Source: Gellertiella hungarica
GTDB lineage: Bacteria > Pseudomonadota > Alphaproteobacteria > Rhizobiales > Rhizobiaceae
Length of the DNA: 64,000 nt
NCBI RefSeq assembly: GCF_014197145.1
Contig: NZ_JACIEZ010000007.1
Location: 62,001 to 126,000, forward strand
Reading direction: 5' to 3'
In this document: piece after piece, positions 1-9,603 of the stretch
Numbering within the stretch: position 1 is the stretch's first letter
How the letters are laid out: each line of letters begins with the position of its first letter
The notes under the pieces: generated by a model
What the model saw: only the letters and a program-made list of their open reading frames with translations
Database searches by the model: none
What the model was told of the DNA's origin: nothing
Position numbers and translations under genes: made by a program

Positions 1-506
1 TCGCCCGCATGGGCTTTTCCATGGTGCCCGAGGGTCGCGAGGTCTTCGGTTCGCTCACCATCGAGGAAAACCTGAGACTCGGCATCGGCATGCGCGCCGA
101 CCGCGACCAGGCGGCCCGCGACCTCGAGATGGTCTATTCGATCTTCCCGGTGCTGTTGAGCCGCAGGCACCAGCATGCAGGCGCGCTCTCGGGCGGACAG
201 CAGCAGATGCTCGTGATCGGGCGGGCGCTCATGGCCGGGCCGAAGCTCATCGCCATCGACGAACCCTCGCTCGGGCTTGCGCCCAAGGTGATCGACGACG
301 TCTACCAGACGCTCGTGAAGCTGCGCGACACGATCGGCCTCACCCTCCTGATCGTCGAGCAGAGCGCCACCCGCGCCAAGCTCACCGGCGGGCGGATGAT
401 CCTGATGCGCTCCGGCGAAGTGGCGCTCGAAGGCGATGCGCGCGAACTCGCCTCCAGCGACGCCCTGAAGCAGGCCTATTTCGGATATGGGGAGCACGGC
501 AAATGA
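1..506 (+). CDS. Branched-chain amino acid-type ABC transporter ATP-binding protein (LivF-like), 5' truncated
   Basis: This is the C-terminal part of an ABC ATPase whose beginning, including Walker A, lies before the window. What remains shows the LivF-type MVPEGREVF segment, the LSGGQQQML signature, Walker B with IAIDEPSLG, and the switch-region IVEQS. LivF-class proteins energise uptake of branched-chain amino acids, amides, urea and similar solutes through a LivHM permease. The stop overlaps the next permease start by four bases (ATGA), so it is translationally coupled to it. The partner LivG ATPase is presumably just upstream. The substrate cannot be read from this subunit. Confidence 0.93.
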   Translation, partial: ARMGFSMVPEGREVFGSLTIEENLRLGIGMRADRDQAARDLEMVYSIFPVLLSRRHQHAGALSGGQQQMLVIGRALMAGPKLIAIDEPSLGLAPKVIDDVYQTLVKLRDTIGLTLLIVEQSATRAKLTGGRMILMRSGEVALEGDARELASSDALKQAYFGYGEHGK

Positions 507-1417
507 CAGAGATCCTCCAGGTCGTTTTCGATGCGCTCAGCCTCGGCAGCCTCTATGCGCTCGGCGCGCTCGGCATCGCGCTCATCTTCGGGGTGATGCG
601 CCTCGTCAATTTCGCCCATGGCGACACGATGGCCTTCTGCGTCTTCGCCATGCTCTGGCCCTCGGTGGATGCGGCGGCCATCGTCTTTGCCGGCAACCTG
701 CCGGCCTGGCTGCTCATCCCCTTCATCCTCGCGGTCGGGGCGGGTCTTTCGGTGCTGTCGGAGATCATCGTCTTCCGGCGCTTCCGCAACACCAATCCGG
801 CGACCATGATGATCGCCTCCTTCGCGCTCGGCTTCGTCATCCGCTACTTCCTGCTGATGCTCTATTCCAGCCGCCCGAAGAGCATCGACCTCTGGTCCAA
901 TCTCGGCCTGCCGGTGGAGATCCTCGGCGCGCGCATTCCGCTCCTCCAGGTCATCACCATCGTGACGGCGATTGCGATCCTGATCGCGCTCACCTTCTTC
1001 CTGAAGCGCACCCGCTTCGGGCTGGAAATGCGGGCGGCGGCGGAAAATTTCACCATGGCCCGCATGCTGGGCGTCCGGGCGAACCGGGTGATCATGCTGG
1101 CCTTTGCGCTGTCGGGCATGCTGGCGGCGGCCGTTGCCCTCATCCTCGTCACACAGACGGGAACCGCCGACATCCAGATGGGCGGCAACATCATGCTGAT
1201 CGCCTTCATCGCCACCGTCATCGGCGGGCTCGGCTCGCTGCCGGGCGCCGTCTTCGCGGGCTTCCTCATCGGGGCCATCGCCACCGTCATGCAGGTGGTG
1301 CTGCCGCCCGAGGCCCGGCCCTTCCGCGATGCCTTCGTCTATGCCGCCGTGATCGCGACGCTGATCTGGCGACCGAACGGCATCTTCATGCCGAAATCCG
1401 CAAAGCAGAGGGTGTGA
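503..1417 (+). CDS. ABC transporter permease, LivH family
   Basis: This 304-residue integral membrane protein of the branched-chain amino acid permease family has about eight hydrophobic segments. It carries the typical early motif SLYALGALGIALIFGVMRLVNFAHG and the C-terminal IATVIGGLGSLPGA stretch. It would form one half of the transmembrane channel, partnering the LivM-type gene three bases downstream. The start overlaps the ATPase stop by ATGA. The length is normal for the family. Substrate specificity is unknown; the neighbouring binding protein sets it. Confidence 0.93.
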   Translation: MTEILQVVFDALSLGSLYALGALGIALIFGVMRLVNFAHGDTMAFCVFAMLWPSVDAAAIVFAGNLPAWLLIPFILAVGAGLSVLSEIIVFRRFRNTNPATMMIASFALGFVIRYFLLMLYSSRPKSIDLWSNLGLPVEILGARIPLLQVITIVTAIAILIALTFFLKRTRFGLEMRAAAENFTMARMLGVRANRVIMLAFALSGMLAAAVALILVTQTGTADIQMGGNIMLIAFIATVIGGLGSLPGAVFAGFLIGAIATVMQVVLPPEARPFRDAFVYAAVIATLIWRPNGIFMPKSAKQRV

Positions 1418-1420
1418 CCC

Positions 1421-2449
1421 ATGGCTGAACGCGCTTCCATCCTCTCCCGCACCATCGCGACGCCCGTCATTCTCGGCCTGCTTCTGACCGCGATCGCGCT
1501 TCTCGCCCTGCTGATGGGCTCGGGGCCCTTCAACCAGACGATCATCGACATCTTCATCCGGGTCATCCTCGTCGTCGGGCTCTACATCTTCATCGGCAAT
1601 TCGGGCGTGATCAGCTTCGGGCATATCGGCTTCACCTGCCTCGGCGCCTACATGACCGCCTGGCTGACCATTCCGCCGCCGATGAAGAAGATGGCGCTGC
1701 CGGGCCTGCCGGGCTTCGTGCTCGAGGCAAAGCTGCCCTTCTGGGTGGGCGTCCCGGCGGCGGCGATCTTCGCGGCGCTGATCGCCTTCTTCTTCGGCAA
1801 GATCCTGATGCGGCTCTCCGGCATCGCTGCCTCCATCGCCACCTTCGCCATGCTCGCGCTCATAAACCAGATCTATTCGAACTGGGAAGACGTGACGGGC
1901 GCCACCTCCTCCGTGGTCGGCATTCCGATCAACCGGTCGATCTGGCCCTATTTCGTCGCGACCCTCGTTGCTGTTGCCATCGGCTATGCCTATTCGATCT
2001 CGCGCTCGGGGCTGGCGCTTCGCGCCGCCCGCGACGAGGCGACGGCTGCGGCGGCCTCCGGCGTCGACATCCCGAAGGAGCGGCTCAGAGCCTTCGTCAT
2101 CTCCGCCTTCGTGATGGGCGGCGGCGGCGCGCTCTATGCCCATTCGGTGGGCGTCGTCACGCCCGACACCTTCTATCTTGGCCTCACCTTCATCTCGCTT
2201 TCCATGCTCGTCGTCGGCGGCATGGGAAGCCTGTCGGGCGCGGTGATCGGCGTGGTGCTTCTGTCCACCATCATCCAGATCCTGCGCCTCTTCGAAAAGG
2301 GCGTCGCGCTCGGCGACACGGTGCTGACCATCCCGAACGGCGTCCAGGAGATCGCCATCGGGGTCATCATGATCGTGATCCTGATGCGCCGGCCCGCAGG
2401 GCTCATCGGCAACCGGGAGGTCGGCTGGAAAGGATTCCGCAAGGCGTGA
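1421..2449 (+). CDS. ABC transporter permease, LivM family
   Basis: This 342-residue membrane protein is the second permease subunit of the Liv-type importer. It shows the family pattern ISFGHIGFTCLGAYMTAWL near residue 65 and LSMLVVGGMGSLSGAVIG near residue 270. It starts three bases after the LivH-type stop, in the same operon. An unusual loop containing PPPMKKMALPGLPGF (about residues 86-100) separates two membrane spans. It acts in the inner membrane with the ATPases and the downstream periplasmic binding protein. Confidence 0.92.
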   Translation: MAERASILSRTIATPVILGLLLTAIALLALLMGSGPFNQTIIDIFIRVILVVGLYIFIGNSGVISFGHIGFTCLGAYMTAWLTIPPPMKKMALPGLPGFVLEAKLPFWVGVPAAAIFAALIAFFFGKILMRLSGIAASIATFAMLALINQIYSNWEDVTGATSSVVGIPINRSIWPYFVATLVAVAIGYAYSISRSGLALRAARDEATAAAASGVDIPKERLRAFVISAFVMGGGGALYAHSVGVVTPDTFYLGLTFISLSMLVVGGMGSLSGAVIGVVLLSTIIQILRLFEKGVALGDTVLTIPNGVQEIAIGVIMIVILMRRPAGLIGNREVGWKGFRKA

Positions 2450-2454
2450 AAAGG

Positions 2455-2476
2455 TTTCCGGGCCTCAACCCGGAGA
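2455..2476 (+). other. Intercistronic stem-loop before the binding-protein gene
   Basis: TCCGGG and CCCGGA form a six-base-pair stem (2457-2462 with 2469-2474), extended by T-rich and A-rich flanks. It sits in the 52-base gap between the livM-type gene and the binding-protein gene. There is no U-tract, so it is more likely a processing or stability element than a terminator. Confidence 0.4.
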
Positions 2477-2501
2477 AAAAAGGGAACCAAAGGAGAAGAA
2501 C

Positions 2502-3698
2502 ATGACACTCTGGCATAAACTGGGAATGGGAATGGCCGTCTCCGGCCTCGTGCTGTCCGCAACGCTCGCGCATGCGGATGACGACAAGATCGTGGTGGGC
2601 TTCGCCACTGCGGCTTCGGGCTTCATGCAGGCTTACGACAAGCCGGCGCAGGATGCCGCGATGATCAAGATCGACGAAATCAACAAGGCCGGCGGCCTGC
2701 TTGGCAAGCAGATCGAGGTGGTGACCGCCGACACCAAGACCGACCGCGCCGAAGGCGCCAAGGCCGGCCTCGAGGTGATCGACAAGGGCGCCGATCTCGT
2801 CGTCGTCTCCTGCGACTACGACTTCGGCTCGCCGGCAGCGCTTGCCGCCGAAAGCGCCGGCAAGATCTCCTTCTTCCTCTGCGCCGAATCCATCAAGGCC
2901 GGCATCCAGGGGGTCGGTCCGCACTCCTTCTCCGCCTCGGTTCTCGCACCCGTGCAGGGCGCGACCATGGCCGAATGGGCCTACAACAAGAAGAATGCCC
3001 GCAAGTTCTACCGCCTGCTCGACACCTGGACCGAGTACAACAAGGGCATCTGCGACGGCTTCGACTGGATGCTGCCGCGCCTGAAGGACGCCAAGCTCGT
3101 CGGCGAGGACACCTTCAAGAACGAGGATGCCTCGATCGCCGCCCAGATCACCCGCATCAAGAGCCTGCCGGAGCAGCCCGATGCGATCATGCTCTGCTCG
3201 ATGATGCCGGGCGTCGTCTCGGCCATCAAGCAGATCCGCGCCGCCGGCATCACCGCGCCGATCCTCAACGGCTCGGGCGTCGACGGCTCCTACTGGCTGA
3301 GCGCCGTTCCTGACCTGTCGAACTTCTTCACCCCGGTGCAGGGCTCGATCTACGGCGACGACCCGAACAAGGACGTGACCGCCTTCAACGCCAAGTACAA
3401 GGAAGTCACCGGCGCCGATCCGTCGAGCCAGTATGTCTATCCCGGCTACGTGATGATCGACGTCTGGGCGAAGGCCGTCGAGCGCGCCAAGTCCACCGAT
3501 GCGGATGCGGTCGTCGCCGAACTCGAGAAGATGAAGGACGAACCGACCCTCTTCGGGCCGCGCTCCTTCTCGTCCGAGATCCACCACCAGAACCGCGGCC
3601 GCTACCTGATCGTCGAAACCGACAAGGGCAAGCCGCGCGTCATCGACGAATGGACCATTTCCGAAGCCATTCCCGTGGACTACCTCGTCTCGAAGTAA
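2502..3698 (+). CDS. Periplasmic substrate-binding protein of Liv-type ABC transporter
   Basis: This 398-residue type I periplasmic binding protein (Peripla_BP_6 family) has a Sec signal peptide over about residues 1-25, with likely cleavage after AHA. The mature start (DDDKIVVGFATAASG) and the GGLLGKQIEVVTADT segment are typical of the Leu/Ile/Val-binding fold. The strong ribosome site AAAGGAG lies eight bases before the ATG. It is the last gene of the transporter operon, followed by a long hairpin. Placement after the permeases is less common than binding protein first. The ligand is not evident; branched-chain or other amino acids are only the family default. Confidence 0.92.
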   Translation: MTLWHKLGMGMAVSGLVLSATLAHADDDKIVVGFATAASGFMQAYDKPAQDAAMIKIDEINKAGGLLGKQIEVVTADTKTDRAEGAKAGLEVIDKGADLVVVSCDYDFGSPAALAAESAGKISFFLCAESIKAGIQGVGPHSFSASVLAPVQGATMAEWAYNKKNARKFYRLLDTWTEYNKGICDGFDWMLPRLKDAKLVGEDTFKNEDASIAAQITRIKSLPEQPDAIMLCSMMPGVVSAIKQIRAAGITAPILNGSGVDGSYWLSAVPDLSNFFTPVQGSIYGDDPNKDVTAFNAKYKEVTGADPSSQYVYPGYVMIDVWAKAVERAKSTDADAVVAELEKMKDEPTLFGPRSFSSEIHHQNRGRYLIVETDKGKPRVIDEWTISEAIPVDYLVSK

Positions 3699-3714
3699 GT
3701 CCCCCTCCCGAGCA

Positions 3715-3741
3715 GACAGCCGCCCCTTGCGGGCGGCTGTC
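3715..3741 (+). terminator. Strong stem-loop after the binding-protein gene
   Basis: A perfect 11-base-pair stem (3715-3725 with 3731-3741) and a five-base loop lie 16 bases after the stop codon. Only a weak T-rich stretch follows. It probably ends the transporter operon or stabilises its 3' end. Confidence 0.65.
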
Positions 3742-3837
3742 ACCGTTTCCGGGGTTCCCCCGCCCCATGGCCTTTCGGGCTTGCCACTCTGCGCCCGCGC
3801 CTGTTTACTCTCCCCTCCGCAACAAGGGAGAGCGAGC

Positions 3838-4587
3838 ATGATGAACCGGGTGGCCGTCGTTACCGGCGCGGCAGGAGGCATGGGCCGCGCGATCGTCCTT
3901 CAACTGGCAGGCCAGGGATGCGACATCGTCGCCATCGATATCAGCGGCACCGGCCTCGCCGCGCTCGAGAAGGCGCTCTCCGCCCTGCCCGTCTCTCCGG
4001 CCTTCCTGCCGCTGGTCTGCGACCTCACCGACCCCGCGGCAATCGCCGGCGCCTTCGAGCGCATCGACGAGACCTTCGGCGGCCTCGACATCCTCGTCAA
4101 CAATGCGGGCACGTGCTTCATGAGCGATTTTCCCGGTATTCCCGCCGAGGAATTCGAGAAGCAGATGGCAGTGAATTTCGGAAGCGCCTTCCATTGCTCG
4201 CAACAGGCGGTCCGGCGCATGCTGACCCGCAAGGGCGTGAAGAAGATCGTCAACATCTCCTCCAACGGGGCCTATAATTTCGACGTCTTCGATCCGCCCC
4301 ACTACCGGGCCAGCAAGGCGGCGATGGACACGCTCACCAAGGATCTCGCCCGGCGCTATGCGCGCGAGAAGATCGCCGTCAACTCGATTGCGCCGGCCAT
4401 GACCGAGACGCCGCTGTTCGACGTGCTGACCGTCGACGTGCTGGAGAAGGCGATTGCCGCCATGCCCCACGGCCATGCGATGCGGCCGGAGGAAGTGGCG
4501 GCCTGGGTGGGTTTCCTCGTCTCGCCGGCGGGCGACATCGCGAGCGGCAATGTCATCATCCTCAACCAGGGGCGCGACGTGCGCTGA
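3838..4587 (+). CDS. SDR-family NAD(P)-dependent oxidoreductase
   Basis: This is a classical short-chain dehydrogenase of 249 residues. The cofactor-binding TGAAGGMGRA motif is at the N-terminus, NNAG near residue 90, an active-site serine in NISSNG, and the YxxxK pair in HYRASKAAM. It resembles FabG-like dehydrogenases in length, but the substrate is unknown. The chosen start has AGGGAG seven bases upstream; an ATG immediately follows it, so the protein begins MMNR or MNR. It lies between the transporter terminator and a convergent hydrolase gene, probably with its own promoter. Confidence 0.88.
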   Translation: MMNRVAVVTGAAGGMGRAIVLQLAGQGCDIVAIDISGTGLAALEKALSALPVSPAFLPLVCDLTDPAAIAGAFERIDETFGGLDILVNNAGTCFMSDFPGIPAEEFEKQMAVNFGSAFHCSQQAVRRMLTRKGVKKIVNISSNGAYNFDVFDPPHYRASKAAMDTLTKDLARRYAREKIAVNSIAPAMTETPLFDVLTVDVLEKAIAAMPHGHAMRPEEVAAWVGFLVSPAGDIASGNVIILNQGRDVR

Positions 4588-4599
4588 GGCGAAGCCTTC

Positions 4600-5358
4600 T
4601 CAGCCGTAGAAGGCGGGCGCCTTCCTGAGCGTCGGCCATTGCTCCGGCCAGTGGCCGTAGATGACGGTCGCGCCGCAGGCGCCGGCGAGTTCCAGCAGCC
4701 GTTCTGCACTCGCCATTGCCTGCGCCTCGTCCCAGAAGCCGGCGAAGCGCTCGTCGATCTCCGCCGGGCGGGAGATGGCATCCGCCGTGAGAAGGATCGG
4801 GCCGCTCTCCGGCAGCGTGACGAGAAGCGAGAGATGGCCGGGACTGTGCCCCGGCGTGGACAGGAGCCGGAGGCCCTGGCAGATGTCGAGATCGCCCTCC
4901 ACGGGGATCGTTGCCACATCGGGCCATTCGAGCGGCTGGGCCCCCTGCCAGTAGAGCGGCCTCGGGCAGGCCCGCTCCGCCCTGCCGACAACAAGCGGCG
5001 CGTGGGGGAAATCGCCGATGCCACCCACATGGTCGATATGGGTGTGGGTGAGGATCAGGCAGTCGACATCCGCAGGCGACAGCCCCGCCCGTTCAAGCTG
5101 CTGGCGAAGTCCGTTCTCGTCCGTGAGGGAGACGATCTCGCCGAAGCTGTCGAGGCGGTCTTCCAGCGTCGCCGCCCGCGCGTCGCGGTGGTATTTTGCG
5201 GGAAAGCCCGTATCCACCAGGATGTTCCGGCCGGCCGCCGTCCGGATCAGATAGCCGCAGATGCCGATCACCCGGTTGCCCGAATGGACCCGGAAGAGAC
5301 CGAAATCCAGGATGTAGAGCCGCGTCACGCGGTCCGTCGGTTCGACTGGAATGGCCAT
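4600..5358 (-). CDS. Metallo-beta-lactamase-fold hydrolase, AHL-lactonase-like
   Basis: This 252-residue protein has the metallo-beta-lactamase zinc motif HTHIDHVGG near residue 108, a further metal-binding pattern GHSPGH, and the later Asp (LTADAI) and His (IYGHWPEQ) ligands. The spacing resembles the N-acyl homoserine lactonase (AiiA/AttM) branch, which opens lactone rings of quorum-sensing signals, but many family members act on other lactones or esters. The ATG is preceded by GGGGAAG. It converges on the SDR gene, with 12 bases between stop codons. A quorum-quenching role is inference only. Confidence 0.8.
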   Translation of the reverse strand: MAIPVEPTDRVTRLYILDFGLFRVHSGNRVIGICGYLIRTAAGRNILVDTGFPAKYHRDARAATLEDRLDSFGEIVSLTDENGLRQQLERAGLSPADVDCLILTHTHIDHVGGIGDFPHAPLVVGRAERACPRPLYWQGAQPLEWPDVATIPVEGDLDICQGLRLLSTPGHSPGHLSLLVTLPESGPILLTADAISRPAEIDERFAGFWDEAQAMASAERLLELAGACGATVIYGHWPEQWPTLRKAPAFYG

Positions 5359-5395
5359 CTTCCCCGCCCTTTCCCGTTGCTGTTGCCCGTGTTTC

Positions 5396-6952
5396 TCACG
5401 ACACCGGGAAGATAAGGATATGGGTCGTGCCCGAACCTGTCTCGGACGTGATCGTGCCGTCCAGCTGCTGGGCAAGCCCGGCGACGATCCGCAGCCCGGA
5501 GTTGCGTTCCCGCTTCTCGCTGAGGCCAACGCCGTCATCGGCGATCAGCAGACGCGCCTTGCCGTCCTCAAGGCCGAGTTCCACCCGGATGCGTCCCGAT
5601 GACCGCCCCGTAAAGGCGTGCTTGACCGCATTGGTGAGCAGTTCGACGAGGATCATCGCCAGCGGGGTCGCCTTGGTGGCGTCGATGGGCAGCCCCGGCG
5701 TCACCGCGCATTCCACGCGGATGTCACGCTCCCGCGGCACGATGGCCGGGCTCTCGCAGAGCTGCTCCACCAGTTCGCCGAGATCGATCCGGTAGCCGTT
5801 GGCGGCCTTGTAGAGCAGGTCGTGGACATCGGTGATGGCGCGCAGGCGCGAGCGCAGCTCCTCCGCATCCACATGGCCCTTCTTGCGCATCTGCATGGAG
5901 ATGAGACTGTCGACGAGGGCAAGGTTGTTCTTCACGCGGTGATTGAGTTCGCGCATGAACTGCGCCTGGGCTTCGGCGCGGCGTTCTGCCTCCTCGCGCA
6001 GGCGCACCTGCTCTTCGCGCAACGCGCTCTCCTTCTGGCTCCGGCGGATCACGCCCGCAAGGAAGGAGGAGAACAGGCCGCCCGAAATCAGCAGCAGCCA
6101 GACCGGCACGGACCGCCGCAGCCAGGCCCGTGTCACCGCGCTTTTCGGAATGCCGACATTGGCATAGACGGGAATATCGTCGCTGACGCGGGCGAAGGCA
6201 TAGATGCGCGGGGTTCCGTCGGAGACGGCCTTTGCCTCGTAGACGCCGGATGTGCCGTTGCGCACGGCAACCCGCGCCGGCGTGGAGGGGTCGAGCATGA
6301 TCGGATCCGAGGGGATCTGCCGCACCATCAGCTTCCCGTCCTCGCGCAGAAGCGAGGCTGCCTCCCCCTCTCCGGCCGCAACCGTCTTCAGGAAGCTGCG
6401 GATCGATTCCACCGCGATCGCCGAGGCGATGGCCCCCTTGAAATCCCGGTGGTTGAACGGGGTGACGATGATCATCGAATCCTGCCCGCCGGGCTCCAGC
6501 CGGATGCGGTCGAGATAGAAGGTGGCACCTCCGGCAATCGCTGCAAGATAATCGCGCTTTCCGAAGCGGGCGCGGACCGGAAAGCTGCGGCTCGAGGCGA
6601 TGACCGATCCATCGAGGGAAACGACGGCAATGCCGTTGGTGAAGCCCTGCCCCTGTTCGACGCCCGCCAGAAAATCGTGAAAGGTGCGGCTTGCGAGAAA
6701 GGCGGGATCGGTTTCCGCGGCGGCGCGCACCTTCACCGCTCTCTGCACCGTGGTCTGCGTCTGGATCAGCCGGTGCGTATACTGCTGGACGAGGGTGACG
6801 TTCTCGTTCGCCTTGTCGACGGCAAGCTTCTTCTGGTCGACATAGGCCCAGCTTCCCCAAAGGATGCAGCCAGCCACCGCAAGCGCGGTGCTGCCCATCC
6901 GCAGCAGATCCAGGGCACGCGGTTCAGCGTGCCAAATCCTGAAACCGACCAT
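5396..6952 (-). CDS. Membrane sensor histidine kinase, HisKA_2 type
   Basis: This protein of about 518 residues has a transmembrane span near residues 17-38, a periplasmic Cache-like sensor region over about 40-275, and a second span near 282-303. A short helical linker follows, then the HisKA_2 phosphoacceptor motif RELNHRVKNNLAL (His near 338) and a HATPase domain with ELLTNAVKHAF and DDGVGLSEK. HisKA_2 kinases commonly lack a paired regulator next door and often feed the general stress response. None is adjacent here. The ATG is preceded by GGAGGCAGG; an upstream in-frame TTG at 7015 is less likely. Confidence 0.88.
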   Translation of the reverse strand: MVGFRIWHAEPRALDLLRMGSTALAVAGCILWGSWAYVDQKKLAVDKANENVTLVQQYTHRLIQTQTTVQRAVKVRAAAETDPAFLASRTFHDFLAGVEQGQGFTNGIAVVSLDGSVIASSRSFPVRARFGKRDYLAAIAGGATFYLDRIRLEPGGQDSMIIVTPFNHRDFKGAIASAIAVESIRSFLKTVAAGEGEAASLLREDGKLMVRQIPSDPIMLDPSTPARVAVRNGTSGVYEAKAVSDGTPRIYAFARVSDDIPVYANVGIPKSAVTRAWLRRSVPVWLLLISGGLFSSFLAGVIRRSQKESALREEQVRLREEAERRAEAQAQFMRELNHRVKNNLALVDSLISMQMRKKGHVDAEELRSRLRAITDVHDLLYKAANGYRIDLGELVEQLCESPAIVPRERDIRVECAVTPGLPIDATKATPLAMILVELLTNAVKHAFTGRSSGRIRVELGLEDGKARLLIADDGVGLSEKRERNSGLRIVAGLAQQLDGTITSETGSGTTHILIFPVS

Positions 6953-7132
6953 CCTGCCTCCCGTCCATCGCTGCGAAGCGAGAACAACCGGGGGGACACT
7001 AGCCAACAAATTCAACGATGCATAGCGGCATATGGATATTGCTGCGGAGAACCCGGAATGTCGCTATCTGGAATTGAAAATTACAGGCGAACCAGGGCAC
7101 TGACACTATCTTCGGAGGTGGCCTGCCGTGGC

Positions 7133-7163
7133 AAAACGCCGGCGGACTCTCCAGTCCGCCGGC
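7133..7163 (-). terminator. Rho-independent terminator of the chemoreceptor gene
   Basis: A perfect 11-base-pair GC-rich stem (7138-7148 with 7153-7163) has a four-base loop. On the minus strand it is followed by GTTTTGCC. It lies about 30 bases after the stop of the minus-strand chemoreceptor gene. Confidence 0.8.
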
Positions 7164-7193
7164 ATTGCAGGTCGCAGATGTGGATAAACAGGC

Positions 7194-9359
7194 TCAGGCC
7201 GCACGATAGGCCTGGCGGCCTGCCGGAACCGAAGCCGCCACGCCCGTGCTGAAGCGCTGAAGCATGGCCGAGAGGCTGTCTGCCTCCTGCACCAGGCAGG
7301 CGGCAGAGGCGTTCATCTCCTGCACCATGGCCGCATTGCTCTGGGTGGCCTGGTCCATCATGTTGACGGTCTTGTTGACCTGGTTCAGGCCGCCTGCCTG
7401 CTCGTTGGCGGACAGCGCGATCGCATCCATGTGCTCATGGATCGAGCGCACCAGATCGGCGATGGCAACGAGCCCCTGTCCGGTGGTGCCGACCAGCTTG
7501 ACGCCGTCGACCACGCGCTCCTGGGAGCTGGTGATCAGCGTCTTGATCTCCTTGGCGGCCTTGGCGGCGCGCTGGGCAAGCTCGCGCACTTCCTGCGCGA
7601 CCACCGCGAAGCCCTTGCCCGCCTCGCCCGCCCGTGCCGCCTCGACGCCGGCGTTCAGCGCCAAAAGGTTGGTCTGGAAGGCGATTTCGTCGATCACCGC
7701 GATGATCTGGTTGATCTGGCGCGAGGAATTCTCGATCGCCTGCATGGCGTTGATGGCATCGTCCGCAACGCCCATGAAGCGCTTGGCGCTGTCGCGGGTT
7801 TCGCTGACGAGATCGCGGACCTCGGAGGTGCGGCTGGAGGTGGTCTGGACGTTGGCGCTGATCTCCTCGAGCGAAGCCGCCGTCTCCTCGAGGGAGGCTG
7901 CCTGGGATTCGGTGCGGCGGGCGAGGTTGCTGGAGGCGGCGGAAATCTCCGCGCTGCCGCTGTGCACGACCCGCACGGTCTGCTCCACCTGGGAAAGGGC
8001 GGCGCGCAGGCTTCTGACCGACTGGTTGAAATCGTGGCGGAGCGCCTCGAATTGCGGTGCAAAGGCTTCCTCGATCTCGCAGAGGAGATCGCCGGAGGCC
8101 AGCCGGTTCAGGCCGGAAGCCAGCGAGCGCGTGGCGGCCTGCAGGCGAAGCTCGGCCTGCTCGGCAGCCTCTGCCTCGATGCGCCGCCGCTCGTTTTCCT
8201 GCTGGACGCGGTTTTCCTCCGCCTCGGTCTCCAGCTCCCGGTTGCGGATGGCGGCGGCACGGAAGATATCCACGCAGCGCGCCATTTCGCCGATCAGGTC
8301 CTTGCGGTCGGTGAAGGGCACCGGCGCGCGGGTTTCGCCATCGGCGAGGTCGAGCATGCGCCGGCAGATGGAGCGGATGGTGCCGGCCACGGTGCGCGCG
8401 GTCAGGAGGCAGAGCACGAGTGCACCGAGGAACACGACGGTGGTGCCGATGATGCTGGATTTCAGCTGCCATTCGAGTGCGGCGATGCGCTCGGCCATGC
8501 GGCCGCCAAGCGCGGCGGAGGTTTCGTCCACCGTCTTCGCGATCAGCTGGATCTGGGCGCCTGCGGCCTTGTCCCACTTGCCCACGGCGGCGGGATCGCT
8601 GGCACCGGGCTTGTTGGCATAGACGCCGGCCAGCGTCGCGGCGAGGAAGGCTCCGTCGCCGGAAGCCTGGAAATCGGCCACCTTGGCCGCCAGCTCCGGC
8701 GGCAGATATTCCTGAACCTTGGGTCCGTAGATGCCGCGCAGGTTCTTCGCATGCAGCACGAAGGCGAGATCCTCCGGTGCGAGCGCCTCGCCGTTCAGGA
8801 ACCGGTGACCGTAGTCGAGTTCGATCAGGCCGGCATCGCCGATCTGCAGCAGCGCATGATAGCCGTCGATCAGGCGGGAAAGATCGAGGTCGTCGATGGT
8901 GGCGGCGGACCGGCGCACGAGATCGAGACCGGCGGCAGAGGCCGGCTGAAGGATCGTCAGCGCCTCCCGGAGGTCGGAAACCCCCGTCGCGTCCACATGG
9001 CCGCGATAGGTGGGCAGATGGCCGAGCCGCTCGCGGATGACGGAGAGATCCGCCTCGATGGTGGGGTCCCTGTGGCCCTCGGCCTTCCAGGCGTCGAAGG
9101 CGTCGTAAAGCGCCTGAAGTGCCTTGTCGGTGGCCTCGCGCTGCGCCGGGCGCGTTTCCGGCGTGGCAAAGCCTTCCGCCGGCAGAGCCTGGGCGATGTT
9201 GCGCCCGGCCTCCGCGAGTTGCTGGACGACCGCCTGGCGCTCGAGCAGCGCATACTGGCGATAGGCCGTGAGGATGGCATCCCCACCCAGCCAGAGGAAG
9301 GCGAGCAGCGGCGCTGCGGCGATCAGATAGAGAAGCGTTTGCAGGGACAGTCTGGACAT
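7194..9359 (-). CDS. Transmembrane methyl-accepting chemotaxis protein
   Basis: This chemoreceptor has 721 residues. A first membrane span lies at about 8-28, then a largely helical periplasmic region of about 270 residues resembling the NIT (nitrate/nitrite sensing) class, and a second span at about 302-322. A HAMP domain and the signalling domain follow, with the conserved hairpin tip [19 protein letters not shown]. The tip binds CheA/CheW. The NIT assignment is tentative, from helical pattern and length only. The gene stands alone with its own terminator. The upstream region is AT-rich (9370-9420), as expected for a promoter. Confidence 0.9.
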   Translation of the reverse strand: MSRLSLQTLLYLIAAAPLLAFLWLGGDAILTAYRQYALLERQAVVQQLAEAGRNIAQALPAEGFATPETRPAQREATDKALQALYDAFDAWKAEGHRDPTIEADLSVIRERLGHLPTYRGHVDATGVSDLREALTILQPASAAGLDLVRRSAATIDDLDLSRLIDGYHALLQIGDAGLIELDYGHRFLNGEALAPEDLAFVLHAKNLRGIYGPKVQEYLPPELAAKVADFQASGDGAFLAATLAGVYANKPGASDPAAVGKWDKAAGAQIQLIAKTVDETSAALGGRMAERIAALEWQLKSSIIGTTVVFLGALVLCLLTARTVAGTIRSICRRMLDLADGETRAPVPFTDRKDLIGEMARCVDIFRAAAIRNRELETEAEENRVQQENERRRIEAEAAEQAELRLQAATRSLASGLNRLASGDLLCEIEEAFAPQFEALRHDFNQSVRSLRAALSQVEQTVRVVHSGSAEISAASSNLARRTESQAASLEETAASLEEISANVQTTSSRTSEVRDLVSETRDSAKRFMGVADDAINAMQAIENSSRQINQIIAVIDEIAFQTNLLALNAGVEAARAGEAGKGFAVVAQEVRELAQRAAKAAKEIKTLITSSQERVVDGVKLVGTTGQGLVAIADLVRSIHEHMDAIALSANEQAGGLNQVNKTVNMMDQATQSNAAMVQEMNASAACLVQEADSLSAMLQRFSTGVAASVPAGRQAYRAA

Positions 9360-9603
9360 GGGGGGCGTATCTCCAACACTACTAATATATTTTACATGTT
9401 AAGCATTAAGTCTCTGTAAATGACGGAACGCAGGTGGCCCGAGCAAAATCAGCGGCTTGGCGGCGGAGGCGCACCGCCTTGTCGCGGCTCACCGCCCCCG
9501 GAAAAGGGGATGGATGGACGGGAGGGGGAAAGTTTGGCTACACATCGCCGCGGCGCATCCCCAGAAGCGGGCGAAAGGCGCCGGCTCGGGAGCACTCGTC
9601 GGC

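Noticed and set aside
476-2143. Long open frame (555 codons) on the minus strand opposite the livH/livM genes
   Set aside because: It is very rich in Asp, Glu, Gly, His and Arg, has no domain, and lies antisense to two well-supported permease genes. Long antisense frames are common at this GC content.
9514-9603. Upstream start of the adenylate cyclase at 9514
   Set aside because: Not excluded. The GGAAAAGGGG stretch supports it, but the added 30 residues are not domain-like, so 9604 was preferred.
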